This document shows positions 27,188 to 36,694 of a stretch of 64,000 nucleotides of DNA, one piece after another. The DNA is taken from the NCBI RefSeq assembly GCF_000017205.1, contig NC_009656.1, positions 1,430,001 through 1,494,000 of the forward strand. The letters are read 5' to 3'. Position 1 is the first letter of the stretch. Each line of letters opens with the position of its first letter. Below the pieces are notes generated by a model, which was not told the DNA's origin, ran no database searches, and worked only from the letters and a program-made list of their open reading frames with translations. The position numbers and the translations under genes were made by a program. Origin of the DNA: Pseudomonas paraeruginosa PA7 (GTDB lineage: Bacteria > Pseudomonadota > Gammaproteobacteria > Pseudomonadales > Pseudomonadaceae).

Positions 27188-28283
27188 ATGGAAATCAACC
27201 CGATCCTCAACAGCATCAAGGACCTCTCCGAGCGCACCCAGACCATTCGGGGGTATCTTTGACTACGATCAGAAGCATGATCGCCTGGTCGAAGTAAACC
27301 GCGAGCTCGAAGACCCCAACGTCTGGAACAACCCCGAATACGCCCAGAACCTCGGCCGTGAGCGCGCCCAGCTGGCGCAGGTGGTGGAAACCCTGGACGA
27401 CCTGACCAGCGGCCTGGCCGATTCCCGCGACCTGCTGGACATGGCCGTCGAGGAAGGCGACGAGGGCGCCGTCGGCGACGTCGCCGGCGAAGTCGAGCGC
27501 CTGCGCGAGATCCTCGAGAAGCTGGAGTTCCGCCGCATGTTCAGCGGCGAGATGGACCCGAACAACGCCTACCTGGACATCCAGGCCGGTTCCGGCGGCA
27601 CCGAGGCCCAGGACTGGGCCAACATGCTGCTGCGCATGTACCTGCGCTGGGCCGACAAGCACGGCTTCGACGCCACCATCATCGAGCTGTCCGAGGGCGA
27701 GGTCGCCGGTATCAAGGGCGCCACCGTGCACGTCAAGGGCGAGTACGCCTTCGGCTGGCTGCGCACCGAGATCGGCGTGCACCGCCTGGTGCGCAAGAGC
27801 CCGTTCGATTCCGGCAACCGTCGCCATACCTCGTTCACCGCGGTGTTCGTGTCGCCCGAGATCGACGACAACATCGAGATCGAGATCAACCCGGCCGACC
27901 TGCGCATCGACACCTACCGCTCCTCCGGCGCGGGCGGTCAGCACGTGAACACCACCGATTCGGCGGTGCGGATCACCCACGTGCCGACCAACACCGTGGT
28001 GGCGTGCCAGAACGAACGCTCCCAGCACGCCAACAAGGACACCGCGATGAAGATGCTGCGGGCCAAGTTGTACGAGCAGGAGATGCAGAAGCGCACCGCC
28101 GCCTCGCAGGCGCTGGAGGACACCAAGTCGGACATCGGCTGGGGTCACCAGATCCGCTCTTACGTGCTCGACCAGTCGCGGATCAAGGACCTGCGCACCG
28201 GCATCGAGCGCAGCGACTGCGACAAGGTGCTCGACGGCGACCTAGACGAATACCTCGAAGCCAGCCTCAAACAGGGGCTGTAA
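27188..28283 (+). CDS. prfB: Peptide chain release factor RF2, made through a programmed +1 frameshift
   Basis: Terminates translation at UGA and UAA. Frame 0 runs 24 codons from ATG 27188 to CTT, then an in-frame TGA at 27260-27262. Skipping T27260 continues in the +1 frame from 27261 to 28283, for a total of 364 residues. The site reads CGG GGG TAT CTT TGA C, with the internal Shine-Dalgarno-like GGGGG that stimulates shifting. The tRNA-mimic SPF tripeptide (KSPFDSG) and the catalytic GGQ ([10 protein letters not shown]) are both present. It self-regulates: low RF2 lets the ribosome shift at TGA. Upstream of lysS, as in E. coli. Confidence 0.97.
27251..27263 (+). promoter_or_regulatory. prfB programmed frameshift site
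   Basis: GGGTATCTTTGAC with the G-run 5' of it is the conserved RF2 recoding signal: a Shine-Dalgarno-like G-run, slippery CTT, stop codon TGA followed by C (weak termination context). Confidence 0.95.
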
Positions 28284-28310
28284 AGCCGCTGCGCTTGGCC
28301 ATGCCGCGTT

Positions 28311-28368
28311 GGAAAATGGCTCGGACCGCGCGTTTACCGGCGTAAACTCCGCGTCCTCGCCATTTTCC
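28311..28368 (+). ncRNA. Long nested hairpin between prfB and lysS
   Basis: Arms GGAAAATGGC (28311-28320) and GCCATTTTCC (28359-28368) enclose GGAC/GTCC, GCG/CGC and GTTTAC/GTAAAC stems around a CGGC loop: 23 base pairs in 58 nt, interrupted by small internal loops. It lies 27 nt after prfB and 82 nt before lysS. No T run follows, so it may be an RNA processing or stabilising element, or a factor-assisted terminator. Not a T-box by appearance. Confidence 0.6.
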
Positions 28369-28450
28369 GCCTTGCCAGGCCCCGCGCTCGCCCCCTGTTG
28401 CGCAATCCGTTTCCACAGGCAAGAGAGCCTAACCAGGAACCACCAAGACC

Positions 28451-29956
28451 ATGAGCGACCAACAACTCGACCAGCACGAACTGCAACAGGAAGAAAACAA
28501 GCTGATCGCCCAGCGCAAGGAAAAGCTTGCCGCCGTGCGCGAAGCGCGGGCCATCGCCTTCCCCAACGACTTCCGCCGCGACGCCTATTTCGCGGACCTG
28601 CAGAAACAGTACGCGGACAAGACCAAGGAAGAGCTGGAAGCCGCAGCCATCCCGGTCAAGGTCGCCGGTCGGATCATGCTCAACCGCGGTTCCTTCATCG
28701 TCCTCCAGGACAGCAGCGAGCGCCTGCAGGTCTACGTCAACCGCAAGACCCTGCCGGAAGAGACCCTGGCCGAGATCAAGACCTGGGACCTGGGCGACAT
28801 CATCGGCGCCGAAGGCGTGCTGGCGCGCTCGGGCAAGGGCGACCTGTACGTCGACATGACCAGCGTGCGCCTGCTGACCAAGTCGCTGCGCCCGCTACCG
28901 GACAAGCACCATGGCCTGACCGACACCGAGCAGCGCTACCGCCAGCGCTACGTCGACCTGATGGTCAACGAGGAAACCCGCCACACCTTCCGCGTGCGCT
29001 CCCAGGTCATCGCCCACATCCGCCGCTTCCTCAGCGAGCGCGGTTTCCTCGAAGTGGAGACCCCGATGCTGCAGACCATCCCCGGCGGCGCCGCGGCCAA
29101 GCCGTTCGAGACCCATCACAATGCGCTGGACATGGCCATGTTCCTGCGCATCGCCCCGGAGCTGTACCTCAAGCGCCTGGTGGTCGGCGGTTTCGAGAAG
29201 GTCTTCGAGATCAACCGCAACTTCCGCAACGAAGGCGTCTCGACCCGGCACAACCCCGAGTTCACCATGCTCGAGTTCTACCAGGCCTACGCCGACTACG
29301 AAGACAACATGGACCTGACCGAGGAACTGTTCCGAGAGCTGGCCCAGGCGGTTCTCGGCAGCACCGACGTGCCGTACGGCGACAAGGTCTTCCACTTCGG
29401 CGAGCCGTTCGTGCGCCTGTCGGTGTACGACTCGATCCTCAAGTACAACCCGCAGATCACCCCCGCCGACCTCAACGACGTCGAGAAGGCCCGGGCCATC
29501 GCCAGGAAGGCCGGCGCCAAGGTCCTCGGCCACGAAGGCCTGGGCAAGCTGCAGGTGATGATTTTCGAAGAGCTGGTGGAGCACAAGCTGGAGCAGCCGC
29601 ACTTCATCACCCGCTACCCCTTCGAGGTTTCGCCGCTGGCCCGCCGTAACGACGAGGACCCGAGCGTCACCGACCGCTTCGAGCTGTTCATCGGCGGCCG
29701 CGAGATCGCCAACGCCTATTCCGAGCTGAACGATGCCGAGGACCAGGCCGAGCGCTTCATGTTGCAGGTCAAGGAGAAGGACGCCGGCGACGACGAGGCG
29801 ATGCACTACGACGCCGACTTCATCAACGCCCTGGAATACGGCATGCCGCCGACCGCCGGCGAAGGCATCGGCATCGACCGCCTGGTGATGCTGCTGACCA
29901 ACTCGCCGTCGATCCGCGACGTGATCCTGTTCCCGCACATGCGCCCGCAGGCCTGA
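28451..29956 (+). CDS. lysS: Lysyl-tRNA synthetase (class II)
   Basis: Charges tRNA-Lys. 501 residues: N-terminal OB-fold anticodon-binding domain (about 60-170) and class II catalytic core with motif 1 ([15 protein letters not shown], near 190-205), motif 2 ([11 protein letters not shown]) and motif 3 ([13 protein letters not shown], near 475). Full length with an intact C-terminus ending HMRPQA. Downstream of prfB, an arrangement shared with E. coli. Confidence 0.97.
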
Positions 29957-29975
29957 GCGCCGCAACAGTCCATGG

Positions 29976-30000
29976 AAAAGCCGCCTTCGGGCGGTTTTTT
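29976..30000 (+). terminator. Rho-independent terminator after lysS
   Basis: AAAAG-CCGCC-TTCG-GGCGG followed by six T. It lies 24 nt after the lysS stop. Canonical tetraloop and T run. Confidence 0.9.
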
Positions 30001-30165
30001 CATGGCCGCGCGGTATCCCGGCTGCCTGGCCTGGGGCCTATAGCCGCCGATCCGCCGGCTGACCACGGGAGGTGCGGGCGGGATCGGAGATCCCGATAGC
30101 GGCCGATTGATTCCACGCGAAAAAGCCCGAACAATGCCCCATCGTCCGCGAGCGGAGGAAACACC

Positions 30166-30879
30166 GTGCCCCGAGTAGCTCCCAGAGACAGCGCCGCCCA
30201 GGCCGCCAGCGCGGTGGCCGAGAGCGTCAGGTACCAGGGCCGCAAGGCCAGCCGCCAGGGCAGCGAGCAGCGCCGCCAGGCGATCCTCGACGCCGCCATG
30301 CGCCTGATCGTCCGCGATGGCGTGCGCGCCGTGCGCCACCGCGCGGTGGCCGCCGAGGCCCAGGTGCCGTTGTCGGCCACCACCTACTATTTCAAGGACA
30401 TCGACGACCTCATCACCGACACCTTCACCCTCTTCGTCGAGCGCAACGCCGAGGCGCTGTCGGCATTCTGGCGCAGTGTGGAGGGCGACCTCCAGGAGAT
30501 GGCCGCGGTCCTGGCCGGCGACCCCGGCGCCCGTGGCTCGCTGGTGGAGCAGATCGTCGAGCTGGCCGTGCAGTACGTCCAGGTCCAGCTCACCGAGCGC
30601 CGCGAACACCTGTTGGCCGAGCAGGCCTTTCGCCAGGAGGTGCTGCTCAACCCGCGCCTGCGCGAACTGGCCGACGCCCACCAGCGGATCCTCTCCCTCG
30701 GCGCGGTGCATTTTTTCCAGGTGCTCGGCTCCAGCGAGCCCGAACAGGACGCCAAGGTGTTGACGTCGATTATTCTGCAGATGGAATATCAGGGCCTCGT
30801 GGATGGGGTGGAGCAACTGGCCGTGGACGAAATGCGCGCCATACTCAGACGGTACCTGAACCTGGTCATGGGCCTCTGA
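30166..30879 (+). CDS. TetR-family transcriptional regulator
   Basis: 237 residues. A basic N-terminal extension (1-30) precedes a TetR helix-turn-helix (about 38-85; RRQAILDAAMRLIVRDGVRA, then VPLSATTYYFKDIDDL), then an all-helical ligand-binding domain. GTG start with GGAGG 7 nt upstream. It has its own terminator, so it is probably monocistronic. The target is unknown; the coupled PA3698-like set starts 97 nt downstream on the same strand. Confidence 0.88.
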   Translation: MPRVAPRDSAAQAASAVAESVRYQGRKASRQGSEQRRQAILDAAMRLIVRDGVRAVRHRAVAAEAQVPLSATTYYFKDIDDLITDTFTLFVERNAEALSAFWRSVEGDLQEMAAVLAGDPGARGSLVEQIVELAVQYVQVQLTERREHLLAEQAFRQEVLLNPRLRELADAHQRILSLGAVHFFQVLGSSEPEQDAKVLTSIILQMEYQGLVDGVEQLAVDEMRAILRRYLNLVMGL

Positions 30880-30890
30880 CCCGAGCGTCC

Positions 30891-30914
30891 AACCCCGCCA
30901 TGGCGGGGTTTTTC
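30891..30914 (+). terminator. Rho-independent terminator after the TetR gene
   Basis: AACCCCGCCATGGCGGGGTT, a 20-nt perfect palindrome, then TTT. It lies 12 nt after the stop codon. Confidence 0.88.
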
Positions 30915-30976
30915 ATAGCCGAACCTTGCCTCGGCCAACGGGTCGCAGGGGCTGGAGGGTTCCTAAGGAGCGTGTG

Positions 30977-31528
30977 ATGAAAGCCTGGCGTTGCCTGGTG
31001 GTCCTGAGTTTCCTGCTGCTGGGCGGATGCCTGGTCACCTTCAAGGAGCCGATTCCGCCGCGGGAGGCGGCGCCCAGCCACCTGCTCGGCACCTGGAGCC
31101 GGGAAAACGAGTGGAAGGAGGAACAGTTCCTCGAGATCACCCGTTCCGGCAGCAATGTTTACCGCGCGGTCAGCTACGTGGACAGCAAGGACAATACCGA
31201 GAGCCTGGAGGACTATGGCTTCACCGTGTCCCACCAGGGCAAGCGCTGGTACCTGTCGGCCGGCCTGCCGAAGAGCCTGGGCGGCAACTTCGCGATCGCC
31301 GGCTTCGAGATCACCGACGGCGACGAACTGGTGATCTACAACCTCGATGTCGAGCGCATCGTCGAGGACCTCGGCAAAGGCCAGCTCGACGGCGAGACCG
31401 TCGACAGCGAGCAGGGCAAGGGCGCGCTGGTGCGCAGCCCGCTGGAAAAGGTCTTCGCCTACCTGAACGATCCCGCCAATTCCGACGTGTTCGTCGAGGC
31501 CGCCCGCTTCCAGCGGGTCACCCAATGA
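30977..31528 (+). CDS. Hypothetical lipoprotein
   Basis: 183 residues with a signal peptide and lipobox LLGGC (Cys at about 17), so a lipid-anchored envelope protein. AAGGAG 6 nt before the ATG sets the start; the open frame extends 17 codons further upstream without support. The body is mixed alpha/beta with no motif I recognise. Its stop overlaps the next gene (ATGA), so the two proteins are made together. Confidence 0.85.
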   Translation: MKAWRCLVVLSFLLLGGCLVTFKEPIPPREAAPSHLLGTWSRENEWKEEQFLEITRSGSNVYRAVSYVDSKDNTESLEDYGFTVSHQGKRWYLSAGLPKSLGGNFAIAGFEITDGDELVIYNLDVERIVEDLGKGQLDGETVDSEQGKGALVRSPLEKVFAYLNDPANSDVFVEAARFQRVTQ

Positions 31529-32832
31529 GATTGCCGATGAGCCAGCGCAAGGCGCAGAACGACTACCAGAAGATCATCCGCTCCCTGTCCGACCGCATCG
31601 TCGAGGCGCAGACGCCGATCCGCGTGCTGGACGCGATCAAGTGGGACGACGGGATCCGCCAGGACTTCCTCAAGGGCCGTGGAAAGCACGCGCCGAAGGT
31701 CGATCGCGGCTACTACGACAGCCGCCCGCTGGCCTTCGACGCCAGCGCCAAGAAGCAGGAATTCCAGAACATCGAGCGCGACATCACCCGCCAGCTCGGC
31801 CAGTTCAACCCGGTCGGGCAGATCATGCGGCGGATGTGCAAGGAATACCGGATGGTCATCCGCATGCTCGAGGCGCGCGGCACCCCGGACCTCGGGCTGA
31901 TCTCCCAGGAACTCTACGGCTCGGCCTCGGATGCCTTCCACGCCGGCGATCCGACCCTGGCCGACCTCGGCCTGATGCTCTCCGACTACCTGAACAACAT
32001 CGCCGACCGCGGCGACCTCAAGGACGAACCCAAGACCCTGACCGCCAAGGAGGTCGTGCCGATCCTGCAGGCGCGGCTGAACACCGTGTTCGGCGAGGAG
32101 GAGGGCACCATCCGCGTCTTCGAGTCCGACGGCATCGTCGCCGACGCGGCGGCCGGCGCCGACTACATCAAGGTGCGCGCCGATGCCCTGTTCAACGAGC
32201 GCGACGTGCGCGCGCTGGAGGTCCACGAAGGTCTGGTGCATGTCGGCACCACCCTCAACGGCCTGAACCAGCCGATCTGCACCTTCCTCGCCAAGGGCCC
32301 GCCGTCCTCCACGGTGACCCAGGAAGGCCTGGCGATCCTGATGGAGGTGATCGCCTTCGCCTCCTACCCGACCCGCCTGCGCAAGCTGACCAACCGCACC
32401 CGGGCGATCCACATGGCCGAGGAGGGCGCCGACTTCCTCGACGTGTTCCATTTCTACCGCGAGCAGGGCTACAGCCTGGAAGACAGCTACCAGAACGCCA
32501 GCCGGGTGTTCCGCGGCTCGACACCGGACGGCCTGCCGTTCACCAAGGACCTGTCGTACCTGAAGGGCTTCATCCTCATCTACAACTACATCCAGCTGGC
32601 GGTGCGCAAGGGCAAGCTCGAGCAGATTCCCCTGCTGTTCTGCGGCAAGACCACCCTGGAAGACATGCGTACCCTGCGCCAACTGGTCGACGAGGGCCTG
32701 GTGGCGCCGCCGAAGTACCTGCCGCCGCAGTTCCGCGACCTCAACGCGCTGTCGGCCTGGATGTGTTTCTCGAACTTCCTCAATCACCTCAGCCTGGACC
32801 GCATCGAAGCGGACTACGCGAACATCCTCTGA
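31525..32832 (+). CDS. DUF1704 / QEGLA-motif zinc metallopeptidase-like protein
   Basis: 435 residues, no signal peptide. It belongs to the family annotated as flavohaemoglobin expression-modulating QEGLA protein (DUF1704). Two hallmarks are visible: HEGLVH (HExxxH, near residue 235) and VTQEGLAILMEV (QEGLA, near 270). The same HExxxH family in eukaryotes includes MATCAP tubulin carboxypeptidases, so a carboxypeptidase-like activity is possible; the bacterial substrate is unknown. Coupled to the lipoprotein gene by a 4-nt overlap, with a 69-nt gap before the AIM24-like gene. Confidence 0.85.
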   Translation: MRLPMSQRKAQNDYQKIIRSLSDRIVEAQTPIRVLDAIKWDDGIRQDFLKGRGKHAPKVDRGYYDSRPLAFDASAKKQEFQNIERDITRQLGQFNPVGQIMRRMCKEYRMVIRMLEARGTPDLGLISQELYGSASDAFHAGDPTLADLGLMLSDYLNNIADRGDLKDEPKTLTAKEVVPILQARLNTVFGEEEGTIRVFESDGIVADAAAGADYIKVRADALFNERDVRALEVHEGLVHVGTTLNGLNQPICTFLAKGPPSSTVTQEGLAILMEVIAFASYPTRLRKLTNRTRAIHMAEEGADFLDVFHFYREQGYSLEDSYQNASRVFRGSTPDGLPFTKDLSYLKGFILIYNYIQLAVRKGKLEQIPLLFCGKTTLEDMRTLRQLVDEGLVAPPKYLPPQFRDLNALSAWMCFSNFLNHLSLDRIEADYANIL

Positions 32833-32901
32833 CCGTTCCCGCCGTACCGGTCCTTCCCGGTGCGCGCGCGGGCGGTCGGCCGGCAAGCAAGGAGAACGGC
32901 G

Positions 32902-33648
32902 ATGGCCAGCCACGAACTCGACTACCGCATCCTCGGCGAGTCCATGCAGACCGTGGAGATCGAACTCGACCCCGGGGAAACCGTGATCGCCGAGGCGGGG
33001 GCGATGAACTACATGACCGGCGACATCCGCTTCACCGCGCGGATGGGCGACGGCTCCGACGGCAGCCTGCTGGGCAAGCTGTGGAGCGCCGGCAAGCGCA
33101 AGCTCGGCGGCGAATCGGTGTTCATGACCCACTTCACCAACGAGGGCCAGGGCAAGCAGCACGTGGCCTTCGCCGCGCCCTATCCGGGCAGCGTGCTGCC
33201 GGTGGACCTGGACGATGTCGGCGGGCGCCTGTTCTGCCAGAAGGACTCCTTCCTCTGCGCGGCCTACGGCACCAGGGTCGGCATCGCCTTCGCCAAGCGC
33301 CTGGGCGCGGGCTTCTTCGGTGGCGAAGGCTTCATCCTGCAGAAGCTCGAGGGCGATGGCCTGGTCTTCGTGCATGCCGGCGGCACGCTGATCCGCCGCC
33401 AGTTGCACGACGAGACGCTGCGGGTCGACACCGGTTGCCTGGTGGCCTTCACCGACGGCATCGACTATGACGTGCAACTGGCCGGCGGTCTGAAGAGCAT
33501 GCTGTTCGGCGGCGAAGGATTGCTGCTGACCACCCTAAAGGGCAGCGGCACCGTCTGGCTGCAGAGCCTGCCATTCTCGCGCCTGGCCGGACGCATCTAC
33601 GACGCCACCTTTCGTGCTCGCGAAGAGGTGAGGACCAACAACGGATGA
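32902..33648 (+). CDS. AIM24-like TIGR00266 family protein
   Basis: 248-residue beta-rich protein of the TIGR00266/AIM24 family ([20 protein letters not shown], with [14 protein letters not shown] and a Gly-rich middle). Bacterial members have no settled function; the yeast namesake helps organise mitochondrial inner-membrane complexes. Start chosen at ATG 32902 with AAGGAG upstream rather than the frame opening at 32860. The stop overlaps the next start (ATGA). Confidence 0.85.
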   Translation: MASHELDYRILGESMQTVEIELDPGETVIAEAGAMNYMTGDIRFTARMGDGSDGSLLGKLWSAGKRKLGGESVFMTHFTNEGQGKQHVAFAAPYPGSVLPVDLDDVGGRLFCQKDSFLCAAYGTRVGIAFAKRLGAGFFGGEGFILQKLEGDGLVFVHAGGTLIRRQLHDETLRVDTGCLVAFTDGIDYDVQLAGGLKSMLFGGEGLLLTTLKGSGTVWLQSLPFSRLAGRIYDATFRAREEVRTNNG

Positions 33649-34550
33649 AGCGCCTGCTGATCCCCCTGCTGGCGCTGGCCGGCCTGCTGCTGGGCGGCTG
33701 CAGCTCGCTGCTGTTCTATCCCGAGCCGGTGGTGCAGATCACTCCGGCGCGCGCCGGCCTGGAGTATCGCGACGTCAGCCTGACCACCGCCGACGGCGTG
33801 CGCCTGCGCGCCTGGTGGCTGCCGGCGAAGAAAGGCGTGCCGGTGAAAGGCACAGTGCTCTACCTGCATGGCAACGGTGGCAACCTCTCCTGGCACCTCG
33901 GCGGCACCTGGTGGCTGCCCGCCGAGGGCTACCAGGTGCTGATGCTCGACTACCGCGGCTATGGCCAGTCGGAGGGCGAGCCGGGACTGCCGGAGGTCTA
34001 CCGCGACATCGACGCGGCCTTCGCCTGGCTCGACCAGGCGCCGGAGGTGAAAGGCACCGAGCGCGTGCTGCTCGGGCAGAGCCTCGGCGGCGCGCTGGCG
34101 ATCCACTACCTGGCCGGGCATCCCGAACGCCAGGCGCAGTTCAAGGCGCTGGTGTTCGACGGCGTGCCGGCGAGCTACCGCGGCATCGCCCGGCACATGC
34201 TGGACGGCGCCTGGCTGACCTGGCCGCTGCAGGTGCCGTTGTCCTGGCTGGTGCCCGACGGCGACAGCGCGATCCATTCGGTGGCGCGGCTTTCTGGCGC
34301 ACCCATGCTGTTCTTTCACAGCATCGACGATACCATTGTGCCCCTCGAGAACGGCATCGCCCTGTATCGCCAGGCGCGGCCGCCGAAGGTCCTGCAACTG
34401 ACCCGTGGTGGCCACGTGCAGACCTTCGCCGAAGCGACCTGGCAGGAAGTGATGCTGCGCTTTCTCGACGACCCCCATGGCTTCACCGGCCTGCGCCGGC
34501 TGGCCGAAATCCCGAACCGCGAATCCGCGCAACCCGAAGGCAATCCATGA
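33645..34550 (+). CDS. Lipid-anchored alpha/beta hydrolase (Bem46/ABHD13-like)
   Basis: 301 residues. Lipoprotein signal with lipobox LLGGC (Cys near 18), then an alpha/beta-hydrolase fold: oxyanion loop [10 protein letters not shown], nucleophile elbow GQSLGGA (Ser near 147), acid in [11 protein letters not shown], and His in RGGHVQTF. Probably a serine esterase or acyl-protein thioesterase-like enzyme on the periplasmic face of a membrane. Coupled at both ends by ATGA overlaps. Confidence 0.88.
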   Translation: MKRLLIPLLALAGLLLGGCSSLLFYPEPVVQITPARAGLEYRDVSLTTADGVRLRAWWLPAKKGVPVKGTVLYLHGNGGNLSWHLGGTWWLPAEGYQVLMLDYRGYGQSEGEPGLPEVYRDIDAAFAWLDQAPEVKGTERVLLGQSLGGALAIHYLAGHPERQAQFKALVFDGVPASYRGIARHMLDGAWLTWPLQVPLSWLVPDGDSAIHSVARLSGAPMLFFHSIDDTIVPLENGIALYRQARPPKVLQLTRGGHVQTFAEATWQEVMLRFLDDPHGFTGLRRLAEIPNRESAQPEGNP

Positions 34551-34870
34551 GCGAGCGTAACGTACTCCCCTGCATCCTGACCGGCATCGGTACCATCTTC
34601 GTCACCGTCGGCGTGCTCTGGTACTACGGCTACCTGCATTTCGCCAAGCCGCAGGACGCCCTGTTGCTGGCCGACTTCACCATGCTCAAGAGCCTCCCCG
34701 GCGAGGATGTGAAGCTGTCCCTGCAGCCGGCCAAGCAGGTCGCGCAGTGCATCGACGGCGTGCTGGTGCTGTTCGACACCGAGCAGAAAGGCCTTTCCGG
34801 CGTGCTGGTGGACAACCGGAAGCACGCCGTGCGCTGCGCCGGACAGGAAGTCCCGCAGGAAGTGAAATGA
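34547..34870 (+). CDS. Small single-pass membrane protein
   Basis: 107 residues. One N-terminal membrane helix (about 7-29; [20 protein letters not shown]), then a soluble domain with two cysteines (VAQCIDG and VRCAGQE) that could form a disulphide if periplasmic. No known domain. Coupled to both neighbours by 4-nt overlaps, so it is part of the same translational unit. Confidence 0.8.
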   Translation: MSERNVLPCILTGIGTIFVTVGVLWYYGYLHFAKPQDALLLADFTMLKSLPGEDVKLSLQPAKQVAQCIDGVLVLFDTEQKGLSGVLVDNRKHAVRCAGQEVPQEVK

Positions 34871-35388
34871 CCGAGGTCCGCGTCTGGCAGGGGGACATCA
34901 CCCGTCTTGCGGTGGATGCCATCGTCAACGCGGCGAATTCCTCGCTGCTCGGTGGCGGCGGGGTCGACGGCGCGATCCACCGCGCCGCCGGTCCCGAGCT
35001 GGCGGCAGCGTGCCGCCTGCTGCACGGTTGCAAGACCGGCGCGGCGAAGATCACCCCTGGTTTCCGCCTGTCGGCGGCGCATGTGATCCATACCGTCGGC
35101 CCGGTCTGGCGCGGTGGCGACAACGGCGAGGCGGAACTGCTCGCCAGTTGCTATCGACACAGCCTGGCCCTGGCCGAACAGGCCGAGGCGGCCAGCGTCG
35201 CCTTTCCCGCGATCAGTTGCGGCATCTACGGCTATCCGTTGGAACTGGCCGCGACGATCGCCATCGAGGAAGTCTGCCGGCCACGCCCGGAGGGCGGAAG
35301 CCTGGAGGAGATCGTCCTGGTCGCCTTCGATGCGTCGATGGCCGAGCGCTACCGGCGTTTGCTGGACGAACGGCGCGGCCCCCGCTGA
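34867..35388 (+). CDS. Macrodomain protein (YmdB/MacroD-type ADP-ribose hydrolase)
   Basis: 173-residue single macrodomain. The MacroD signature is clear: [20 protein letters not shown] (about 18-37), then HRAAGPEL and a second glycine loop SCGIYGYP. MacroD members remove ADP-ribose from proteins or hydrolyse O-acetyl-ADP-ribose; E. coli YmdB also influences RNase III. Last gene of the coupled set, ended by a strong terminator. The in-frame extension upstream of 34867 overlaps the previous gene and is rejected. Confidence 0.92.
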   Translation: MTEVRVWQGDITRLAVDAIVNAANSSLLGGGGVDGAIHRAAGPELAAACRLLHGCKTGAAKITPGFRLSAAHVIHTVGPVWRGGDNGEAELLASCYRHSLALAEQAEAASVAFPAISCGIYGYPLELAATIAIEEVCRPRPEGGSLEEIVLVAFDASMAERYRRLLDERRGPR

Positions 35389-35408
35389 GGCGCTTCGCGG
35401 GTGCCAAT

Positions 35409-35440
35409 GCAAAAGCCCCGCCGGGCGGCGGGGCTTTTGC
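35409..35440. terminator. Bidirectional rho-independent terminator
   Basis: GCAAAAGCCCCGCC / GGCGGGGCTTTTGC, a 14-bp perfect stem with a GGGC loop. A and T runs on both sides serve the macrodomain gene (plus) and lptF (minus), which converge here. Confidence 0.92.
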
Positions 35441-35455
35441 GTATCGCGACGGTGG

Positions 35456-36241
35456 TCAGCCGCTGACGGAAGAGCGCGGCGCGACCGGCTTGGCGTCGTT
35501 GGAGATGGTCACTTCCACGCGACGGTTCATGGCGCGGCCGGAGCTGGTGCCGTTGCTGGCGACCGGATACTCCTTGCCGTAGCCACGGGTGGCCACGCGT
35601 TCCGGGCTGATGCCGCGGCTGAGCAGGGCCATGCGCACGGAGTCGGCGCGGCGCTCGGACAGGCGCTGGTTGTAGTTGGCCGAACCGGTGCTGTCGGTGT
35701 AGCCCTCGACGATCACCTGGCGCTCGGGGTTCTGCTGGAGGAACTCGGCCAGCTGCTGGATGTTGCGCATGGCGCCGGGCTTGAGGTCGGACTTGTCGAG
35801 GTCGAACAGCACGTCGCCGAAGGTCACCATGGTGCCGCGCGAGGTCTGCTTGGCGTTCAGCTGGCTGCGCAGCTTGTCCAGTTGCGCGGTGCGCGCGTCG
35901 AGGCGGGCCTGGGCGCGCTGGGCGGAAGCGTTCTGCAGTTGCGACTCGGCATTGCGCAGGACGATGGTCTGCTTGGCCAGTTCGATGCGCTGGTTGGTGA
36001 GGTAGGCCAGCTGGTCGACGTCGCGCTGGTCTTCGCCATCCTGGTAGGCCTTGTCGGCCTTGGCCAGCCAGTCGCCGGCATCTTTGGTTTCCAGGGCCGC
36101 GACCTTGGTCGCGTCGGGCTGCGACTGCAGCGCGGAGAAGTTGCTGCGGGCCTGTTCCAGGTTGGCATTCGGTGGCGTCGAGCAGGCGGCCAACGCCAGG
36201 GCCAGCAGGGAAACGGCGGGGAGGGCAATGTACTTACGCAT
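35456..36241 (-). CDS. lptF: OmpA-family outer-membrane lipoprotein LptF
   Basis: 261-residue lipoprotein. Lipobox LALAAC (Cys near 19), a helical coiled-coil-like region (about 25-140) rich in Ala/Gln, and a C-terminal OmpA peptidoglycan-binding domain (about 145-250; VIVEGYTDSTGSANYNQRLS, with RADSVRMALL and NRRVEV). It tethers outer membrane to peptidoglycan and is reported as AlgU-dependent in P. aeruginosa. AGGA 8 nt before 36241 fixes the start; the ATG at 36250 sits directly on the ribosome site. Co-directional with and 48 nt after the PA3691-like gene. Confidence 0.93.
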   Translation of the reverse strand: MRKYIALPAVSLLALALAACSTPPNANLEQARSNFSALQSQPDATKVAALETKDAGDWLAKADKAYQDGEDQRDVDQLAYLTNQRIELAKQTIVLRNAESQLQNASAQRAQARLDARTAQLDKLRSQLNAKQTSRGTMVTFGDVLFDLDKSDLKPGAMRNIQQLAEFLQQNPERQVIVEGYTDSTGSANYNQRLSERRADSVRMALLSRGISPERVATRGYGKEYPVASNGTSSGRAMNRRVEVTISNDAKPVAPRSSVSG

Positions 36242-36289
36242 AGGAGTCATCCTTAATCACGAATCGACGAAAGAAGGGCGGGGACGGGC

Positions 36290-36694
36290 TTAAGGCTGCG
36301 TATCGCGCATGCCTTCCTCGCGCAGTTCCATGACGCCCTGCTGGGCATCCTTCACGGCTTTCTGCGCCTTGGCGGCCTGGGTCTTGCGCTCGGCGACCCG
36401 GGCATCCCACTCGGCCTGCTGGGCCAGGCGCTTGGCCTGGTCGTATTCCTTGTCGTTCATGGCGATGCGCGCCTGGCTCAGCTTGTCCTGGGCGGACTTC
36501 ATCTCGACCGGGGCGTATTCCGGGCCGCCGGCGCTCACCGCGTTGTTCACCGCGGACTCGGTCACGGCGAACTGCTCGGTCGGCGGGTTGCCGGCGCAGC
36601 CGGCCAGGACCAGGCTGCTGCCTACGGCCAGCAGGGCCAGCTTGAGGCCACGCAGGGAACCGGTGTGTTGCTTGCTCATCGCTTTTTGCTCCAT
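36290..36694 (-). CDS. DUF4398 lipoprotein (PA3691-like)
   Basis: 134-residue lipoprotein with lipobox LVLAGC (Cys near 33). The rest is one long Ala/Gln/Lys-rich helical region (MKSAQDKLSQARIAMNDKEY, with AKRLAQQAEWDARVAE), predicted coiled coil, typical of DUF4398. The start at 36694 has AGGA 8 nt upstream. Probably co-transcribed with lptF and partnered with it in the envelope (inference from context and shared helical architecture). Confidence 0.87.
   Translation of the reverse strand: MEQKAMSKQHTGSLRGLKLALLAVGSSLVLAGCAGNPPTEQFAVTESAVNNAVSAGGPEYAPVEMKSAQDKLSQARIAMNDKEYDQAKRLAQQAEWDARVAERKTQAAKAQKAVKDAQQGVMELREEGMRDTQP

Noticed and set aside
27188..27262. prfB as a pseudogene with an early stop
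   Set aside because: The stop is the conserved programmed frameshift signal, and the +1 frame restores a full-length RF2.
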